Origin: 54-19 sp038210655
GTDB lineage: Bacteria > Chloroflexota > Chloroflexia > Chloroheliales > Chloroheliaceae
Assembly: GCA_038210655.1 (NCBI GenBank)
Contig: JBBQWM010000006.1
Span: 1 to 64,000 of the forward strand
Direction: 5' to 3'
DNA length: 64,000 nucleotides
Shown here: positions 34,543-43,616 of the stretch, one piece after another
Numbering within the stretch: position 1 is the stretch's first letter
Layout: each line of letters begins with the position of its first letter
Translations under genes and position numbers: made by a program
The notes under the pieces: generated by a model
The model's input: only the letters and a program-made list of their open reading frames with translations
Database searches by the model: none
Told to the model about the DNA's origin: nothing

Positions 34543-35121
34543 ATGGCCCTGATTAACGTTGCAGCTCGTGAAATCCATTGTAAAATCGTGTACTATGGAC
34601 CGGGCTTGTGTGGGAAAACTACAAATCTGAAATATATCCATCATGCAGTACCTCAAACTGCCAAAGGGGATTTGCTTTCGATTGCGACCGAGACAGAACG
34701 CACCCTCTTTTTCGACTTCTTACCGCTCGACCTGGGGCAAGTACATGGTTTTCAGACCCGCTTCCACCTTTATACGGTTCCTGGTCAGGTACTCTACGAA
34801 CGGACCCGTGTCGCAGTTTTGAATGGGGCCGACGGCGTAGTCTTTGTGGCGGATAGCCAGCCCAACAAATTACGCGAAGATGTCCAGAGCTTGCAAGAAT
34901 TGGCTCGTAATGTCCAGGCTCAAGGTAAAAAATTCCAGGAGTTCCCACTGGTACTCCAATATAACAAACGCGATGTACCAAATGCGATTGCTATCGAACA
35001 AATGGATTACTACTTAAATTCGCAAATCAAGGTTCCGCGTTTCCCGGCTATCGCCAGCACCGGCGAAGGGGTCTTTGACACTCTCAAAGCTATCAGCAAA
35101 CTGGTTATTAGCAAACTTTAA
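34543..35121 (+). CDS. MglA-like small Ras-family GTPase
   Basis: The 192-residue product is a small GTPase of the MglA/Arf-like class. Visible motifs are a P-loop GPGLCGKTTNLKYIH, a DxxG-equivalent region LYTVPGQVLYERTR (TVPGQ, as in MglA), and NKRD (Asn-Lys-Arg-Asp, the base-specific G4 motif). MglA proteins switch polarity or motility machinery, and related GTPases occur in many non-motile bacteria. The Shine-Dalgarno site is GGTGGTGA. It lies in a cluster with two Roadblock genes upstream and DUF4388 downstream. Walker threonine and switch residues are intact, so activity is likely. Confidence 0.9.
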   Translation: MALINVAAREIHCKIVYYGPGLCGKTTNLKYIHHAVPQTAKGDLLSIATETERTLFFDFLPLDLGQVHGFQTRFHLYTVPGQVLYERTRVAVLNGADGVVFVADSQPNKLREDVQSLQELARNVQAQGKKFQEFPLVLQYNKRDVPNAIAIEQMDYYLNSQIKVPRFPAIASTGEGVFDTLKAISKLVISKL

Positions 35122-35227
35122 GCTCAAAACCGGTCTATAGCTCAGGAACATTTTAGCTTTAACGTTTTATGACTTGTACCGAAGACCGTTGCAACTGGAC
35201 GGTTCGGTAAGGGTTCGGGGACGCACT

Positions 35228-36034
35228 ATGGCTCTGGAAGGCCCACTACAAGAATTTTCTATCAACGATATAATCTCGATTGTGAGCCTGAGCAAGAAAA
35301 CTGGCGCAGCCGAAATTGAAGGCCCACTTAGCGGTCGTCAAACCACTGGTCGCCTTTACTTTAAAGGCGGCAACTTGTGCCACGCTGTCCTAAAAGATCT
35401 TGATCTGCCACCTTTGGAAGCCGCTCTGACCTTCTTCCTTTTTGAAGAGGGTTATTTTCGTTTCCTGGAAGGAGCGCTTGCCGACCGGGAAGACCTGCGC
35501 ATTTCCAATGAAATGGTTATCATGCAAGGGATCAATCGCTCCGATCAGTGGAAAGAAATTCGGAATATCGTCCAACCAAACGATATTCCAATGCTGGTTG
35601 ATAACCCTCAGGGAATGGGCGCAGGCGTAAATTTGCGCTCCGAAGATTGGCGCTTGCTAACCATGATTAGCGGTCAGGATGATGTCGGTTCGCTGGCCCG
35701 TAAGACTGGCCTGGGCGAATTCCGCACAATGGTGATCGTCGCTACTCTTCTCAAAGCTGGGTTGATCGAAAAGAAAACTCGCAATCTGAAATATGTCCTC
35801 TATGCCGAGTTGGATCAGCTTGCTATCAGCCAACTTGGACAACCAGCCAAAGCCTTGCTTGACCAATCGTACCAGCGTCTTGGTCTCCGCCTGGAAGACG
35901 ACATCAGCTTTGAACAGGCCCTTGATGTAGTCAATAACTTCCGCAAGTTAGCCGCTTTGCTAGTCGGGCCAGGCCGTTCCGAAAAACTGGCCGAGCAAAT
36001 GCGCGAACGGGCCAGGGTTCTCTACCAACGTTAA
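35228..36034 (+). CDS. DUF4388 (PATAN-type) domain protein
   Basis: The 268-residue product begins with a DUF4388 domain (about 1-100, GPLQEFSINDIISIVSLSKKTGAAEIEG, then GRLYFKGGNLCHA). The rest is a winged-helix-like or helical region (EFRTMVIVATLLKAGLIEKK). DUF4388 is often found with MglA/Roadblock proteins and may be an adaptor. I choose ATG 35228; the alternative is a TTG 18 codons earlier. The gene starts 106 bases after the GTPase stop, so they are probably co-transcribed. Confidence 0.8.
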   Translation: MALEGPLQEFSINDIISIVSLSKKTGAAEIEGPLSGRQTTGRLYFKGGNLCHAVLKDLDLPPLEAALTFFLFEEGYFRFLEGALADREDLRISNEMVIMQGINRSDQWKEIRNIVQPNDIPMLVDNPQGMGAGVNLRSEDWRLLTMISGQDDVGSLARKTGLGEFRTMVIVATLLKAGLIEKKTRNLKYVLYAELDQLAISQLGQPAKALLDQSYQRLGLRLEDDISFEQALDVVNNFRKLAALLVGPGRSEKLAEQMRERARVLYQR

Positions 36035-36109
36035 CCAATGGGATTTTATCTAGTTGTAACGTCGAAATCTAAACCGACTAATATTTCGAACATTTGAGGA
36101 GATAGAGGG

Positions 36110-37180
36110 ATGATTAAAGAACCCAAAATCCAAAATCGCCTGTTTCCGAGTGTAGGTAAATCCAAAATTTTAGTATTGGGGGCGGTTCTGCTGGCGCTAG
36201 TGTTGTCCGCCTGCGGCGAACTAACTCCCAACAACGAAACTACTCAGCTACTTATCAACGAGGTCTATACCGGGCCAACCGCCGGAGGTAGCCAGTGGCT
36301 CGAACTGGTCAATAATACCAATGACCCCTTGAACCTCAACGGTTATACCTTAATAACCACGCGCGGTACGATTGATCTGGGTGCGATAACCTCGGCGGCA
36401 GGGTCGGGCAAAAATATAATGTCCAAAGGGGCCACTATCGTCTTTGCCAATTCTCCTCAATCGACCAACGACCAACTTTTTGCTTATTTGCAAAATTCGG
36501 CGGTAGACGACACCGCCAAAGCTGCCATCAAACGTCCGCCTCTGCCTTATCGGGAAGATAAAGTACTTGGTAAACTCGACCCCAGTAAAGATGTGATCGC
36601 TTTGAAGGGGCCAGATGGCAAAATTATCGACCAACTTGGCTGGGGCAATCCTGATCTAAACGGGTTAGGGCTGGCTAACGATACCAATACAAAATTGGCC
36701 GCACCTGCCTCTGAAAATAAATCGCTCGGTCGCACCCCGCCTATCGGTCAACGTGCGGTTGGCGACCCTGGCGAACTCAACAACCCCGGCCTCTTTTCGA
36801 TCCATAACACGCCCACCCCCGGCCCTGGTGGAATTGCCCGCGCTCCTGCCTCGTTCAACTTCCTTTTCACGACCTTTACAGATGCGATTGCGACGGTCGG
36901 GGCCGCTGTGTTGTGGGTCGCTTTTATTATTATCGCATTGGTGGCCCAACGCTTCGAGACCCTTTCGGAGCAAAAAACTTACTGGCGCTGGTTGATGGCT
37001 GCGCCCGCCGGTATCTTGATCTACGCAATTTTACAGGTACAGGATTTTATTCGGACCGGACGGTTGACCGATTTTTGGAGTTGGCCCGCTTTTTTGGCCC
37101 TCTTTATTTCCGGCATCGCCTGTGTTTACGTGATTAACATCTTCCGGCTGATTGCCAAGAATATTTTGGAAGCGGAATAG
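36110..37180 (+). CDS. Lamin-tail-domain lipoprotein with C-terminal membrane helices
   Basis: The 356-residue product has a lipoprotein signal peptide (lipobox LSAC, Cys at about residue 35) followed by a lamin-tail (LTD) beta-sandwich (about 43-220, LLINEVYTGPTAGGSQWLELVNN). The last ~110 residues hold two or three membrane helices (VGAAVLWVAFIIIALV; GILIYAILQV; AFLALFISGIACVYVI). LTD domains occur in extracellular nucleases and surface proteins; here the domain probably sits on the outer face. A strong GAGGAG precedes the ATG. It lies 75 bases after the DUF4388 gene, so it may be the membrane anchor of the GTPase module. Confidence 0.7.
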   Translation: MIKEPKIQNRLFPSVGKSKILVLGAVLLALVLSACGELTPNNETTQLLINEVYTGPTAGGSQWLELVNNTNDPLNLNGYTLITTRGTIDLGAITSAAGSGKNIMSKGATIVFANSPQSTNDQLFAYLQNSAVDDTAKAAIKRPPLPYREDKVLGKLDPSKDVIALKGPDGKIIDQLGWGNPDLNGLGLANDTNTKLAAPASENKSLGRTPPIGQRAVGDPGELNNPGLFSIHNTPTPGPGGIARAPASFNFLFTTFTDAIATVGAAVLWVAFIIIALVAQRFETLSEQKTYWRWLMAAPAGILIYAILQVQDFIRTGRLTDFWSWPAFLALFISGIACVYVINIFRLIAKNILEAE

Positions 37181-37200
37181 TAGCAAGGAGTGTAAGCAAA

Positions 37201-37563
37201 ATGCCGATTGGTGATTACCTGTTTGATGCTTTAACCGGCTCTCCGGCCTTGTTTTTGGACATTGGGTTTGTCTTTCTGGCGATAGCTCTTTTCTGGTTTG
37301 CCCGTATTCTGGGTGAGCTTTTGGAGATTATTCAAAAACCGCCCCTCGAAAATATGGTCCGGGTTTCCGGCTGGTTGTTGATCTTTACCTTTGCTATCCC
37401 GCACTATATCGCCCGCGCCGTTTTGTACCCAAATCTGAATGCCGATCAAGGGATGTGGACCCTACTCTACGCCTTCCGTACCATTTCCAGTGTAGGCTTG
37501 ATGGTCGCGGCAGTGCTGGCCCTTATCCCGGTCTATCTCTACTGGCGCTGGACAAGTAAGTAA
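37201..37563 (+). CDS. Three-helix membrane protein
   Basis: The 120-residue product has three hydrophobic helices (about 17-40, 52-75 and 87-110) and a short basic C-terminus. No family is recognised. AAGGAG lies nine bases upstream of the ATG and the gene starts 20 bases after the lamin-tail gene, so the pair is very probably an operon and may form a membrane complex. Confidence 0.65.
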   Translation: MPIGDYLFDALTGSPALFLDIGFVFLAIALFWFARILGELLEIIQKPPLENMVRVSGWLLIFTFAIPHYIARAVLYPNLNADQGMWTLLYAFRTISSVGLMVAAVLALIPVYLYWRWTSK

Positions 37564-37570
37564 GATCGAA

Positions 37571-37725
37571 CAAAGGATGAAGAATAAAGGATGAGGGCTG
37601 AGGGATGAAGGCAAGCATCCATTGGCAGAGCAAGGTTATACAACCGGACTACTCAGTTCTCAGTCTCCTTTCATCTTTCATCCCTCATCCTTCATCGCTT
37701 AGTGGATATGGCTCTGTCGATAGAT
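37571..37725. repeat. Family A repeat copy
   Basis: GGATGAGGGCTGAGGGATGA at the left, ATCCATTGGCAGAGCAAGGT inside, and a right end of CATCCCTCATCCTTCATC. It lies between the signalling cluster and ruvX. Confidence 0.7.
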
Positions 37726-37782
37726 TTTCCACTCAGGCTCTAACTTACAAAAAAATGTTTTTAACGCTCATTAAGGAACTTT

Positions 37783-38202
37783 GTGCGCTACTTATGTCTT
37801 GACCTGGGGAGTAAAAGAATCGGCGTAGCAGTCAGCGACGAAACAGAACTGATTGCCACGCCGGTCGGCACTATATATGTAACTACCCGTAAACAGGTCT
37901 TGCAAGATGTATTGCACTACCTCCAGCAGGAAGAAGCCGGGGGTCTGGTGATTGGGCTGCCGCTCCACCTTAGCGGACAAGAAGGGATCGAGGCGGGTCG
38001 CGCCCGCGAATTTGCTCGCCAGCTTTCCCGGCTAACCCCCATTTCTATCGAATTTATGGACGAACGCTTGACCAGTGTGGAAGCCGAACGGCTGATGCAA
38101 GAAGCCGGGGTCAAACGCCACAAACGTCGCACCTCGATTGACGCACGCGCCGCCGCCATTATCCTCCAAACCTACCTCGACTCCAAACGCAGCCGAAGAT
38201 AA
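37783..38202 (+). CDS. ruvX: Putative pre-16S rRNA nuclease / Holliday junction resolvase YqgF (RuvX)
   Basis: The 139-residue product is a YqgF-family RNase-H-fold nuclease: CLDLGSKRIGVAVSDE (first Asp motif), GLPLHLSGQEG, EFMDERLTSVEAERLM and DARAAAIILQTYL (last Asp). YqgF is implicated in maturation of 16S rRNA and is often annotated as a resolvase. The start is GTG with AAGGAACTTT upstream. It stands between the signalling cluster and the convergent cyclase-family gene. Confidence 0.93.
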   Translation: MRYLCLDLGSKRIGVAVSDETELIATPVGTIYVTTRKQVLQDVLHYLQQEEAGGLVIGLPLHLSGQEGIEAGRAREFARQLSRLTPISIEFMDERLTSVEAERLMQEAGVKRHKRRTSIDARAAAIILQTYLDSKRSRR

Positions 38203-38206
38203 AAAT

Positions 38207-39181
38207 TTACCTAGTTGCCAGCGCATTCGGCGGAGAAGCAACCCCGCCAAGCTTATTGAGTGGAGCCGAGGTCAACAAGAACTCGTAAACTCCATCGGAA
38301 GCGCAAGCTTCGGCCAACTTTTCCAAATAGAACATCTCACCGATAGGCATCCCCCACAAAGCCAGCAAAGTTTCGTGCATAAAGCCATGCACCGGGTGGG
38401 GCGGATATGCCTCGAACGCTATTGCATCACCTGCCACCGCCGCGAAATGATTGTCCCACAAAAAGCGCAAAGTATCCTCGCCCTGGGCCATACCTGCCGC
38501 AGTATGGGGCATTTCGGCGACCCTGACCCGCTCTTCATCGTTCAGACCTAAATACCACTCGACCCAGCCTGACCGCACGATCAGAATATCGCCCGGCAGA
38601 AAGCTGGTTCCCTGGTCGTGGGCGGCAGCTTGCAAAGCCTCCACTGTAATTTCGTGGCGGTCTCCCGGTGAATACTCAATACCCTGCTTGATAGCCCAGC
38701 GCCGATAATCGACCAACACGCCCCGCCCGGCGATCCCCCGTCGCGCCCAGGCTTGTATCCCATTGCGCGTACCGGGCTGCCCTGTAATATCGACCTCGGT
38801 TACACCATTATAAAAGCCATGATAGGTCGTGTTTCCATAATGGGTCAGGCCGTCCCATTGGCTGGAAGATTGGGTATTAAAATCGTCATATACATCATCA
38901 TGGACAAAAGGCCGCTTGAGCTTGATCGTATGGCGCAACTTCTCACGCCCAAACAAAGGCGGGTCGGGCAATTCCAGTTCCCAACTCAAGGCAAAAGTCT
39001 GCCCGGTACGTACCGACCGGGCAGCCTCTACTACCCGCTCCGGGGTCAGCAAATTGATCGTCCCGATTTCGTCCTGATCTCCCCACAAGCCCCAGGCCGA
39101 GCGGGGTGGATTACCGGGCTTATAGGGCAACTGGTCAAAAGTCGGTAGAGGTGGAACCGCACTGCTATCAGGTGTACTCAT
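38207..39181 (-). CDS. Cyclase-family (kynurenine-formamidase-like) hydrolase
   Basis: The 324-residue product is a COG1878 cyclase-family hydrolase. Metal-binding features of the family are partly visible: WDGLTHYGNTTYHGF (the usual His-x-Gly-Thr-His-type site is replaced by this His-Tyr/His-Gly pattern, as in larger members), GVLVDYRRW and ALEAYPPHPVHG. Family members hydrolyse formyl-amide or cyclic substrates; the substrate is unknown here. The start at ATG 39181 follows AAAAGGAGAA; an upstream in-frame ATG lacks a site. Confidence 0.75.
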   Translation of the reverse strand: MSTPDSSAVPPLPTFDQLPYKPGNPPRSAWGLWGDQDEIGTINLLTPERVVEAARSVRTGQTFALSWELELPDPPLFGREKLRHTIKLKRPFVHDDVYDDFNTQSSSQWDGLTHYGNTTYHGFYNGVTEVDITGQPGTRNGIQAWARRGIAGRGVLVDYRRWAIKQGIEYSPGDRHEITVEALQAAAHDQGTSFLPGDILIVRSGWVEWYLGLNDEERVRVAEMPHTAAGMAQGEDTLRFLWDNHFAAVAGDAIAFEAYPPHPVHGFMHETLLALWGMPIGEMFYLEKLAEACASDGVYEFLLTSAPLNKLGGVASPPNALATR

Positions 39182-39387
39182 ATATTCTCCTTTTGAGTGG
39201 ACTGCTAAAATCAAGCGCTTGTATTGATACCTCGCACTATACCACAAAAAAATTATCCGTCTGCAACCAATCGAAATGTGCTTCGTTTTATTGTCGTACA
39301 CTTAAATATTCTATAACAAACCCTGTGTGCAGCACGCACTAGGGGCCAATGATATTAGCCTATTCATCGGGAATAGAAAGTTTTTTT

Positions 39388-39481
39388 GTAACTATTCAGG
39401 TCTGTCATTCTGAGCGTAGCGAAGCATCTAGATTCTTCGCTACGCTCAGAATGACAGGCTTGAGGCTGGCTGAATAGTTAC
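39388..39481. repeat. Family D palindrome (TCATTCTGAGCGTAGCGAAG)
   Basis: The outer arms GTAACTATTCAG (39388-39399) and CTGAATAGTTAC (39470-39481) enclose an inner hairpin, GTCATTCTGAGCGTAGCGAA with its complement. It lies just upstream of a secreted glycosidase gene. The words GAATAGTTAC and TCAGAATGAC reappear together at about 60029-60064. Confidence 0.7.
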
Positions 39482-39528
39482 GTTTTTTTATCCTGTTTAT
39501 CACTGTTAAATTATAAAAGGCGGACACT

Positions 39529-40938
39529 ATGAAGCGGTCAATTCAAGCTAAACAACTTACACCTTTATTTTTACTTGGCTGGCTTCTGGCTACTTTTTGC
39601 CTGGCTATCTTCCCGCTGCAAGAAACAGCAGCGGCGGCTTCGCCTATCTCTGCTACTTTTCCGCTTGGGGTGGACGCAAACGGCCTGATGAAACAATTGG
39701 CCCAACCCGACGGCGATAAACTGGCCGACGCAATCGCCAGTTCTAACTCAGGCTGGGTACGCTTCGAGTTTCGAGCGACCGACCCGACCAACTTGCAGTG
39801 GTACGACCGGGCGATTGCCCGGCTTCAAAGCCGGGGTCTGCACTTGATGGCAGTCCTGATCGACCCCTGGCTGAGTTGCCACACCGATACCCGTCAGCGC
39901 GACCCGGAGCTTTTCGCCCAGTGGGTACGTCAGGTTTATCTCAAAGGCTGTGGCGAAAACAAACCCGGCAGCACTCATCAACTCGGCTTCGACGAACTAA
40001 CCGCCCGTTACCCATATATCCAGCACTGGCAGATTTGGAACGAACCCAACGTCTGCGGCTTTTTCCCCGGCGATCTTGATATTTGTGGCTACGGTCTGTG
40101 GCGCAAGGACGGCGCAGGTGGCGAACGGGTTGGGCTACGCTGGGGTATGCAAAAATTCGGGACACTCCTGGCGACCGTCTACGCCGACCGCGCTAACAAA
40201 CAAGTCAAAATCATAAGCGGCGGTATCTTGAACGCCTACAACTGTTCTGCCGAATATGGTCCAATTTGCGGAACCGAGGCCCACCCTGGCCCGGAAAATT
40301 GCTACAAACTTCAACCCTGGGAGAACTACGGCTGCGACGGCGGCACAAATTTGCTGATGAACTCGGACGCGGTGCAGCGTTTCAAGCGCAACTACAACCG
40401 GCTACCTTTCGATGTTTTGGGGCTACATCCCTACCAGCATTCAGCCTGGGCCAACGGTTACGTACCGCCGTCGGTTTATCTGCCCCACGACATCGCTTTG
40501 AATGTACGCCGCTTCGTGGATAGTAGTTACCCGATCTGGATCACCGAATGGAGCTTTGATCTGGCAAACAATTCCAACCAACCGCCCGCCTGCAACTATC
40601 CGACCCCTAGCAGCACCCGGCAAGGCTGCGAACGCAATATCGCCGCTTTGCTCGAAGACGCGATCAACGGCCTAAACGCCCGACCCGATCTGAAGATTAC
40701 CAATCTCTTTTGGTTCAATATGGCAGATCAGGCCGATAGCTTGCAAACCGGGTTGATCGACCAGACAGGCCGCCAGCGTCCAGCCTTCTACAGCTTCCAG
40801 ACGGCGGCAAGTCGGCTCGGTCTGACTTCTCAACAAAGTTTTCAGGCCGATATTATGACCTCTTTGCTAAAACAAAGCGTCGGCAACTTACGAAAATTGG
40901 GTAGCCGCCTGATTAGTTCACATAAGAGCGACCAGTAA
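39529..40938 (+). CDS. Secreted GH5/GH39-clan glycosidase
   Basis: The 469-residue product has an N-terminal signal peptide (about 1-37, ending QETAAAAS) and a TIM-barrel glycosidase domain: acid/base Glu in WQIWNEPNVCGFF and nucleophile Glu in PIWITEWSFD, with VLGLHPYQHSAW between. Cysteine pairs (CGFFPGDLDICG; CNYP...GCERN) suggest disulfides in an extracellular enzyme. The clan is clear; the substrate cannot be read from sequence. The product resembles the first domain of the 14570 gene only in clan. Confidence 0.8.
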   Translation: MKRSIQAKQLTPLFLLGWLLATFCLAIFPLQETAAAASPISATFPLGVDANGLMKQLAQPDGDKLADAIASSNSGWVRFEFRATDPTNLQWYDRAIARLQSRGLHLMAVLIDPWLSCHTDTRQRDPELFAQWVRQVYLKGCGENKPGSTHQLGFDELTARYPYIQHWQIWNEPNVCGFFPGDLDICGYGLWRKDGAGGERVGLRWGMQKFGTLLATVYADRANKQVKIISGGILNAYNCSAEYGPICGTEAHPGPENCYKLQPWENYGCDGGTNLLMNSDAVQRFKRNYNRLPFDVLGLHPYQHSAWANGYVPPSVYLPHDIALNVRRFVDSSYPIWITEWSFDLANNSNQPPACNYPTPSSTRQGCERNIAALLEDAINGLNARPDLKITNLFWFNMADQADSLQTGLIDQTGRQRPAFYSFQTAASRLGLTSQQSFQADIMTSLLKQSVGNLRKLGSRLISSHKSDQ

Positions 40939-40947
40939 GCCATATTG

Positions 40948-41577
40948 TCAGGTTCTGCTCTGCATAGTCGGCACACGGCGATAACGGAACGAAGCCCCCA
41001 TAATCAAGGCTCCGCCCAATAGCGTCAAATAAAATCCTAGCCGCAGCAACCCCACCAGATCGGGGGTGTTAAATTCTTTGTTGTTGCGGATCACCAATTC
41101 GATAAAAAAGTAGACTGCCCCTATCAGCACCACCAACCCACAGGCCAGCAACGGCCCAAACATTGGCCTTACTATCGCCACCCCAATTGCGACTAATGCC
41201 GCTATCAAAACTACCAATAAAACTAGCCGCACATCCAACCCCACACTCGCCTCGCCTACGCCGCCGCTTCCAATCGCGCTTTTGCTGCCCTGCGACCCTA
41301 GCAAAATATCAAACGCTCCCGTCCCCCGATTGTCGGCCTCTGATGCGCCCTTCGGCACTCCCAACCAGCTTAAAAAGAAGGCGACTATCACCACTAACCC
41401 GCCCAAAATAGCGACCCCATAAGCAATTCCCCGATCTTTGGCCGGGTCGTAGACTTTGAACGCCATCGGCCCAACCCACTTCGGCGCACTTGGCATCTTC
41501 GTATTACACCTGTAACAGGTCAGCGCTCCCGGCATATTCTCAGCCCGGCAATTCGGACAAACCAACTGCTGCTCCAT
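40948..41577 (-). CDS. Zinc-ribbon membrane protein
   Basis: The 209-residue product begins with a zinc ribbon (CPNCRAENMPGALTCYRCNTKM) and continues with four or five hydrophobic helices (from about residue 55). No specific family is recognised. The start is supported by AAAGGG seven bases upstream. It converges on the glycosidase gene with nine bases between them. Confidence 0.65.
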   Translation of the reverse strand: MEQQLVCPNCRAENMPGALTCYRCNTKMPSAPKWVGPMAFKVYDPAKDRGIAYGVAILGGLVVIVAFFLSWLGVPKGASEADNRGTGAFDILLGSQGSKSAIGSGGVGEASVGLDVRLVLLVVLIAALVAIGVAIVRPMFGPLLACGLVVLIGAVYFFIELVIRNNKEFNTPDLVGLLRLGFYLTLLGGALIMGASFRYRRVPTMQSRT

Positions 41578-41848
41578 GCTTCAACCCTTTCTGCTAATAG
41601 TGCCAAAATGCTTTGCAAAGAACGAACTGCTGCCAATATTATAACCCCCTTTTCAAGTCCTGGGCGATCCTGGCTAGATTGTGATAATTTCTCAATTCAC
41701 TCTCGAATTTACTTTTAATTGCCGTTTATATCTAATGTAAACTTTCAGACAAAACTAAGCAGTTAAATATCGCCGGGCCTATCTAACATAATCCCTACCT
41801 ACCCACGTCCCTACCAAAAATCCAGCAACCATGTTAAACTATCCTTTT

Positions 41849-41919
41849 GTAATGTCGGATGTAATGTTCGAGTTGTATACTAAGAAAAAAGGGATTTTTG
41901 TTAATGTTCGTAATGTTAG
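41849..41919. promoter_or_regulatory. Four TAATGT-type direct repeats upstream of the receiver-like gene
   Basis: The 10-base words GTAATGTCGG (41849), GTAATGTTCG (41861), TTAATGTTCG (41901) and GTAATGTTAG (41910) are arranged as two pairs about 40 bases apart. They lie in the 465-base gap (41578-42042) ahead of the 42043 gene and could be a regulator site. Nothing else was recognised in the gap. Confidence 0.35.
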
Positions 41920-42042
41920 ACTTCGACGCTCGATCCAGAATTGAGCAATAAAAGGCTATATTAGCCAAATTATAATTACTAAACGCTTGATGTGAGATTT
42001 CTGCTTTTTATCAAGATTAAGATCGGGTAGGGTAAGAGAGTT

Positions 42043-42843
42043 ATGCAACCAGTATTTTCCGCTGATAGCGGCACTAACAACGCTTATGAACCACACTATA
42101 TTTTGCTAATTGATGATAATGTACAGCTTCGCTCTTTGCTGGCTCGTTATATTATGCTCAATTGCCACACCGCCCAGCAATCTTGCTCGATTTACCACCT
42201 GGGCGAACGGGCTGAACCGCGCCTGACCTATCACCAACCGGTCGAAACCCCGGAAGGCTTCCAGCGTCCGCTCGACTTTGTGGTCTACGAAGCCATTTCG
42301 CCCCGCCACGCTCTGAACTGGATCAAACAGGATAACGTCAAACGTCTTACCATTATTTCCGACATCGCCATGCCCCTCGATACCGAAATTGGGCTGCCCG
42401 GCCTGATCTATCATCTCCATACCTTGCAGGTTGCCGTTAATCTGGTCTTTTATTCGGTCGAACCGAACAATCGTGCCATCGTCGAAGCCATGCTTGGCAA
42501 CAAACAGGCTTATTTTCTGATCAAAGGCAGTCCGGCCTGGCAGCATCTGCCGACCGCCCTGGTTCAGGGAGCCAGTCGCTTTAACTACCAGCACCTCGCC
42601 CGCTATTACGATGCCGACCCGTCTAACGCCCGCGACCAGGATGTTGTCCTGAACCATTCTTTTTTGAACCAATCCACCCAATCGTTGCAAGCCCTTGCCC
42701 AGAACCCTGCCGACCCCAACGACCCATACGACTACGTTATCCCAGTCACGACCGTCGCCAAACCGAAGCTCGATCATAAACAACCGGGCTGGCTATCGCG
42801 CCTCTTTAGCTTCGGTCGTGGCCTCCAAACCAAATCTAGCTAA
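42043..42843 (+). CDS. Divergent receiver-like (CheY-fold) protein
   Basis: The 266-residue product starts with a receiver-like pattern: YILLIDDNVQLRSLLARYIM (acidic pair), LTIISDIAMP (candidate phospho-accepting Asp), LVFYSVEPN (Ser in the Thr/Ser position) and YFLIKGS (conserved Lys). The spacing between the acidic pair and the Asp is enlarged by a ~55-residue insertion (CHTAQQSCSIYHLGERAEP...). The C-terminal ~100 residues are not recognised. The fold assignment is a pattern match. No histidine kinase lies nearby. Four direct repeats lie upstream. Confidence 0.6.
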   Translation: MQPVFSADSGTNNAYEPHYILLIDDNVQLRSLLARYIMLNCHTAQQSCSIYHLGERAEPRLTYHQPVETPEGFQRPLDFVVYEAISPRHALNWIKQDNVKRLTIISDIAMPLDTEIGLPGLIYHLHTLQVAVNLVFYSVEPNNRAIVEAMLGNKQAYFLIKGSPAWQHLPTALVQGASRFNYQHLARYYDADPSNARDQDVVLNHSFLNQSTQSLQALAQNPADPNDPYDYVIPVTTVAKPKLDHKQPGWLSRLFSFGRGLQTKSS

Positions 42844-42877
42844 AGGGTGTCCGAGGCGAAATTTTGAAGGTAGAACT

Positions 42878-43525
42878 GTGAGTACTCCCGAAATCGGATT
42901 GCTAAATGCCTTAATCGAACAGAAGTTGCCGCCCACCTTCTATACCCAGCCAACCCTCGAACTGGCCCGCCAACTCCTCGGCAAAACCTTGATCTGCGCT
43001 CCACCCGACGAAGCCGCTACCGCCGGAATTATCGTCGAAACCGAGGGCTATGTCGGTCACGACGACCCCGCCAGCCACGCCTTTATCGGGCGCACTCACC
43101 GCAACGACCTGATGTGGGGCGAACCGGGTCGCGCCTACGTCTACTTCACCTATGGCACACATTGGATGCTCAACGTCGTAACCGAGACAGCGGATTATCC
43201 GGCAGCCGTCCTAATCCGGGCCGTCCAACCGATCCTGGGCCTTGCCGCTATGCGCGAACGGCGCGGTCTTCAATTCCTCAAAAGCAAGCCCGACGACCGT
43301 CAACTCACCAACGGGCCGGGCAAACTCTGCCGAGCAATGGCTATCGACGGCACTCTCAACGGTCAATCCTTTCAAGGGCCGTCCTTGCTTATCAGCCAAA
43401 CCCCACCCGACCTGGCCCTCCCCGCCTTCCAACCGATCCACACCACCCGGATCGGTATCAGCCGAGGTCAGGAACTACCCTGGCGTTACTACGTACCCGG
43501 CAACCGCTTCGTTTCCCGATTCTAA
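42878..43525 (+). CDS. DNA-3-methyladenine glycosylase (AAG/MPG family)
   Basis: The 215-residue product is a MPG/AAG-type base-excision glycosylase that removes alkylated purines: ARQLLGKTLI, IVETEGYVGHDDPASHAF, GRAYVYFTYGTHWMLNVV and NGPGKLCRAMAI are the family motifs, and the catalytic Glu lies in ETEGY. The start is GTG 42878 after GAAGG, just past the end of the upstream gene; earlier in-frame starts overlap that gene. No protein partner is needed. Confidence 0.92.
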   Translation: MSTPEIGLLNALIEQKLPPTFYTQPTLELARQLLGKTLICAPPDEAATAGIIVETEGYVGHDDPASHAFIGRTHRNDLMWGEPGRAYVYFTYGTHWMLNVVTETADYPAAVLIRAVQPILGLAAMRERRGLQFLKSKPDDRQLTNGPGKLCRAMAIDGTLNGQSFQGPSLLISQTPPDLALPAFQPIHTTRIGISRGQELPWRYYVPGNRFVSRF

Positions 43526-43551
43526 ACCCTAAAATGTGTTCTTGACCGTTT

Positions 43552-43573
43552 AGCGGTTATCCATTTAACCGCT
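43552..43573 (+). terminator. Hairpin after the glycosylase gene
   Basis: AGCGGTTA (43552-43559) pairs with TAACCGCT (43566-43573) around TCCATT. There is no T-run, so termination is only a possibility. Confidence 0.3.
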
Positions 43574-43616
43574 CTAACTTATTTCATCAGAACTACTGTA
43601 CCAGAGTTATAGGTTT

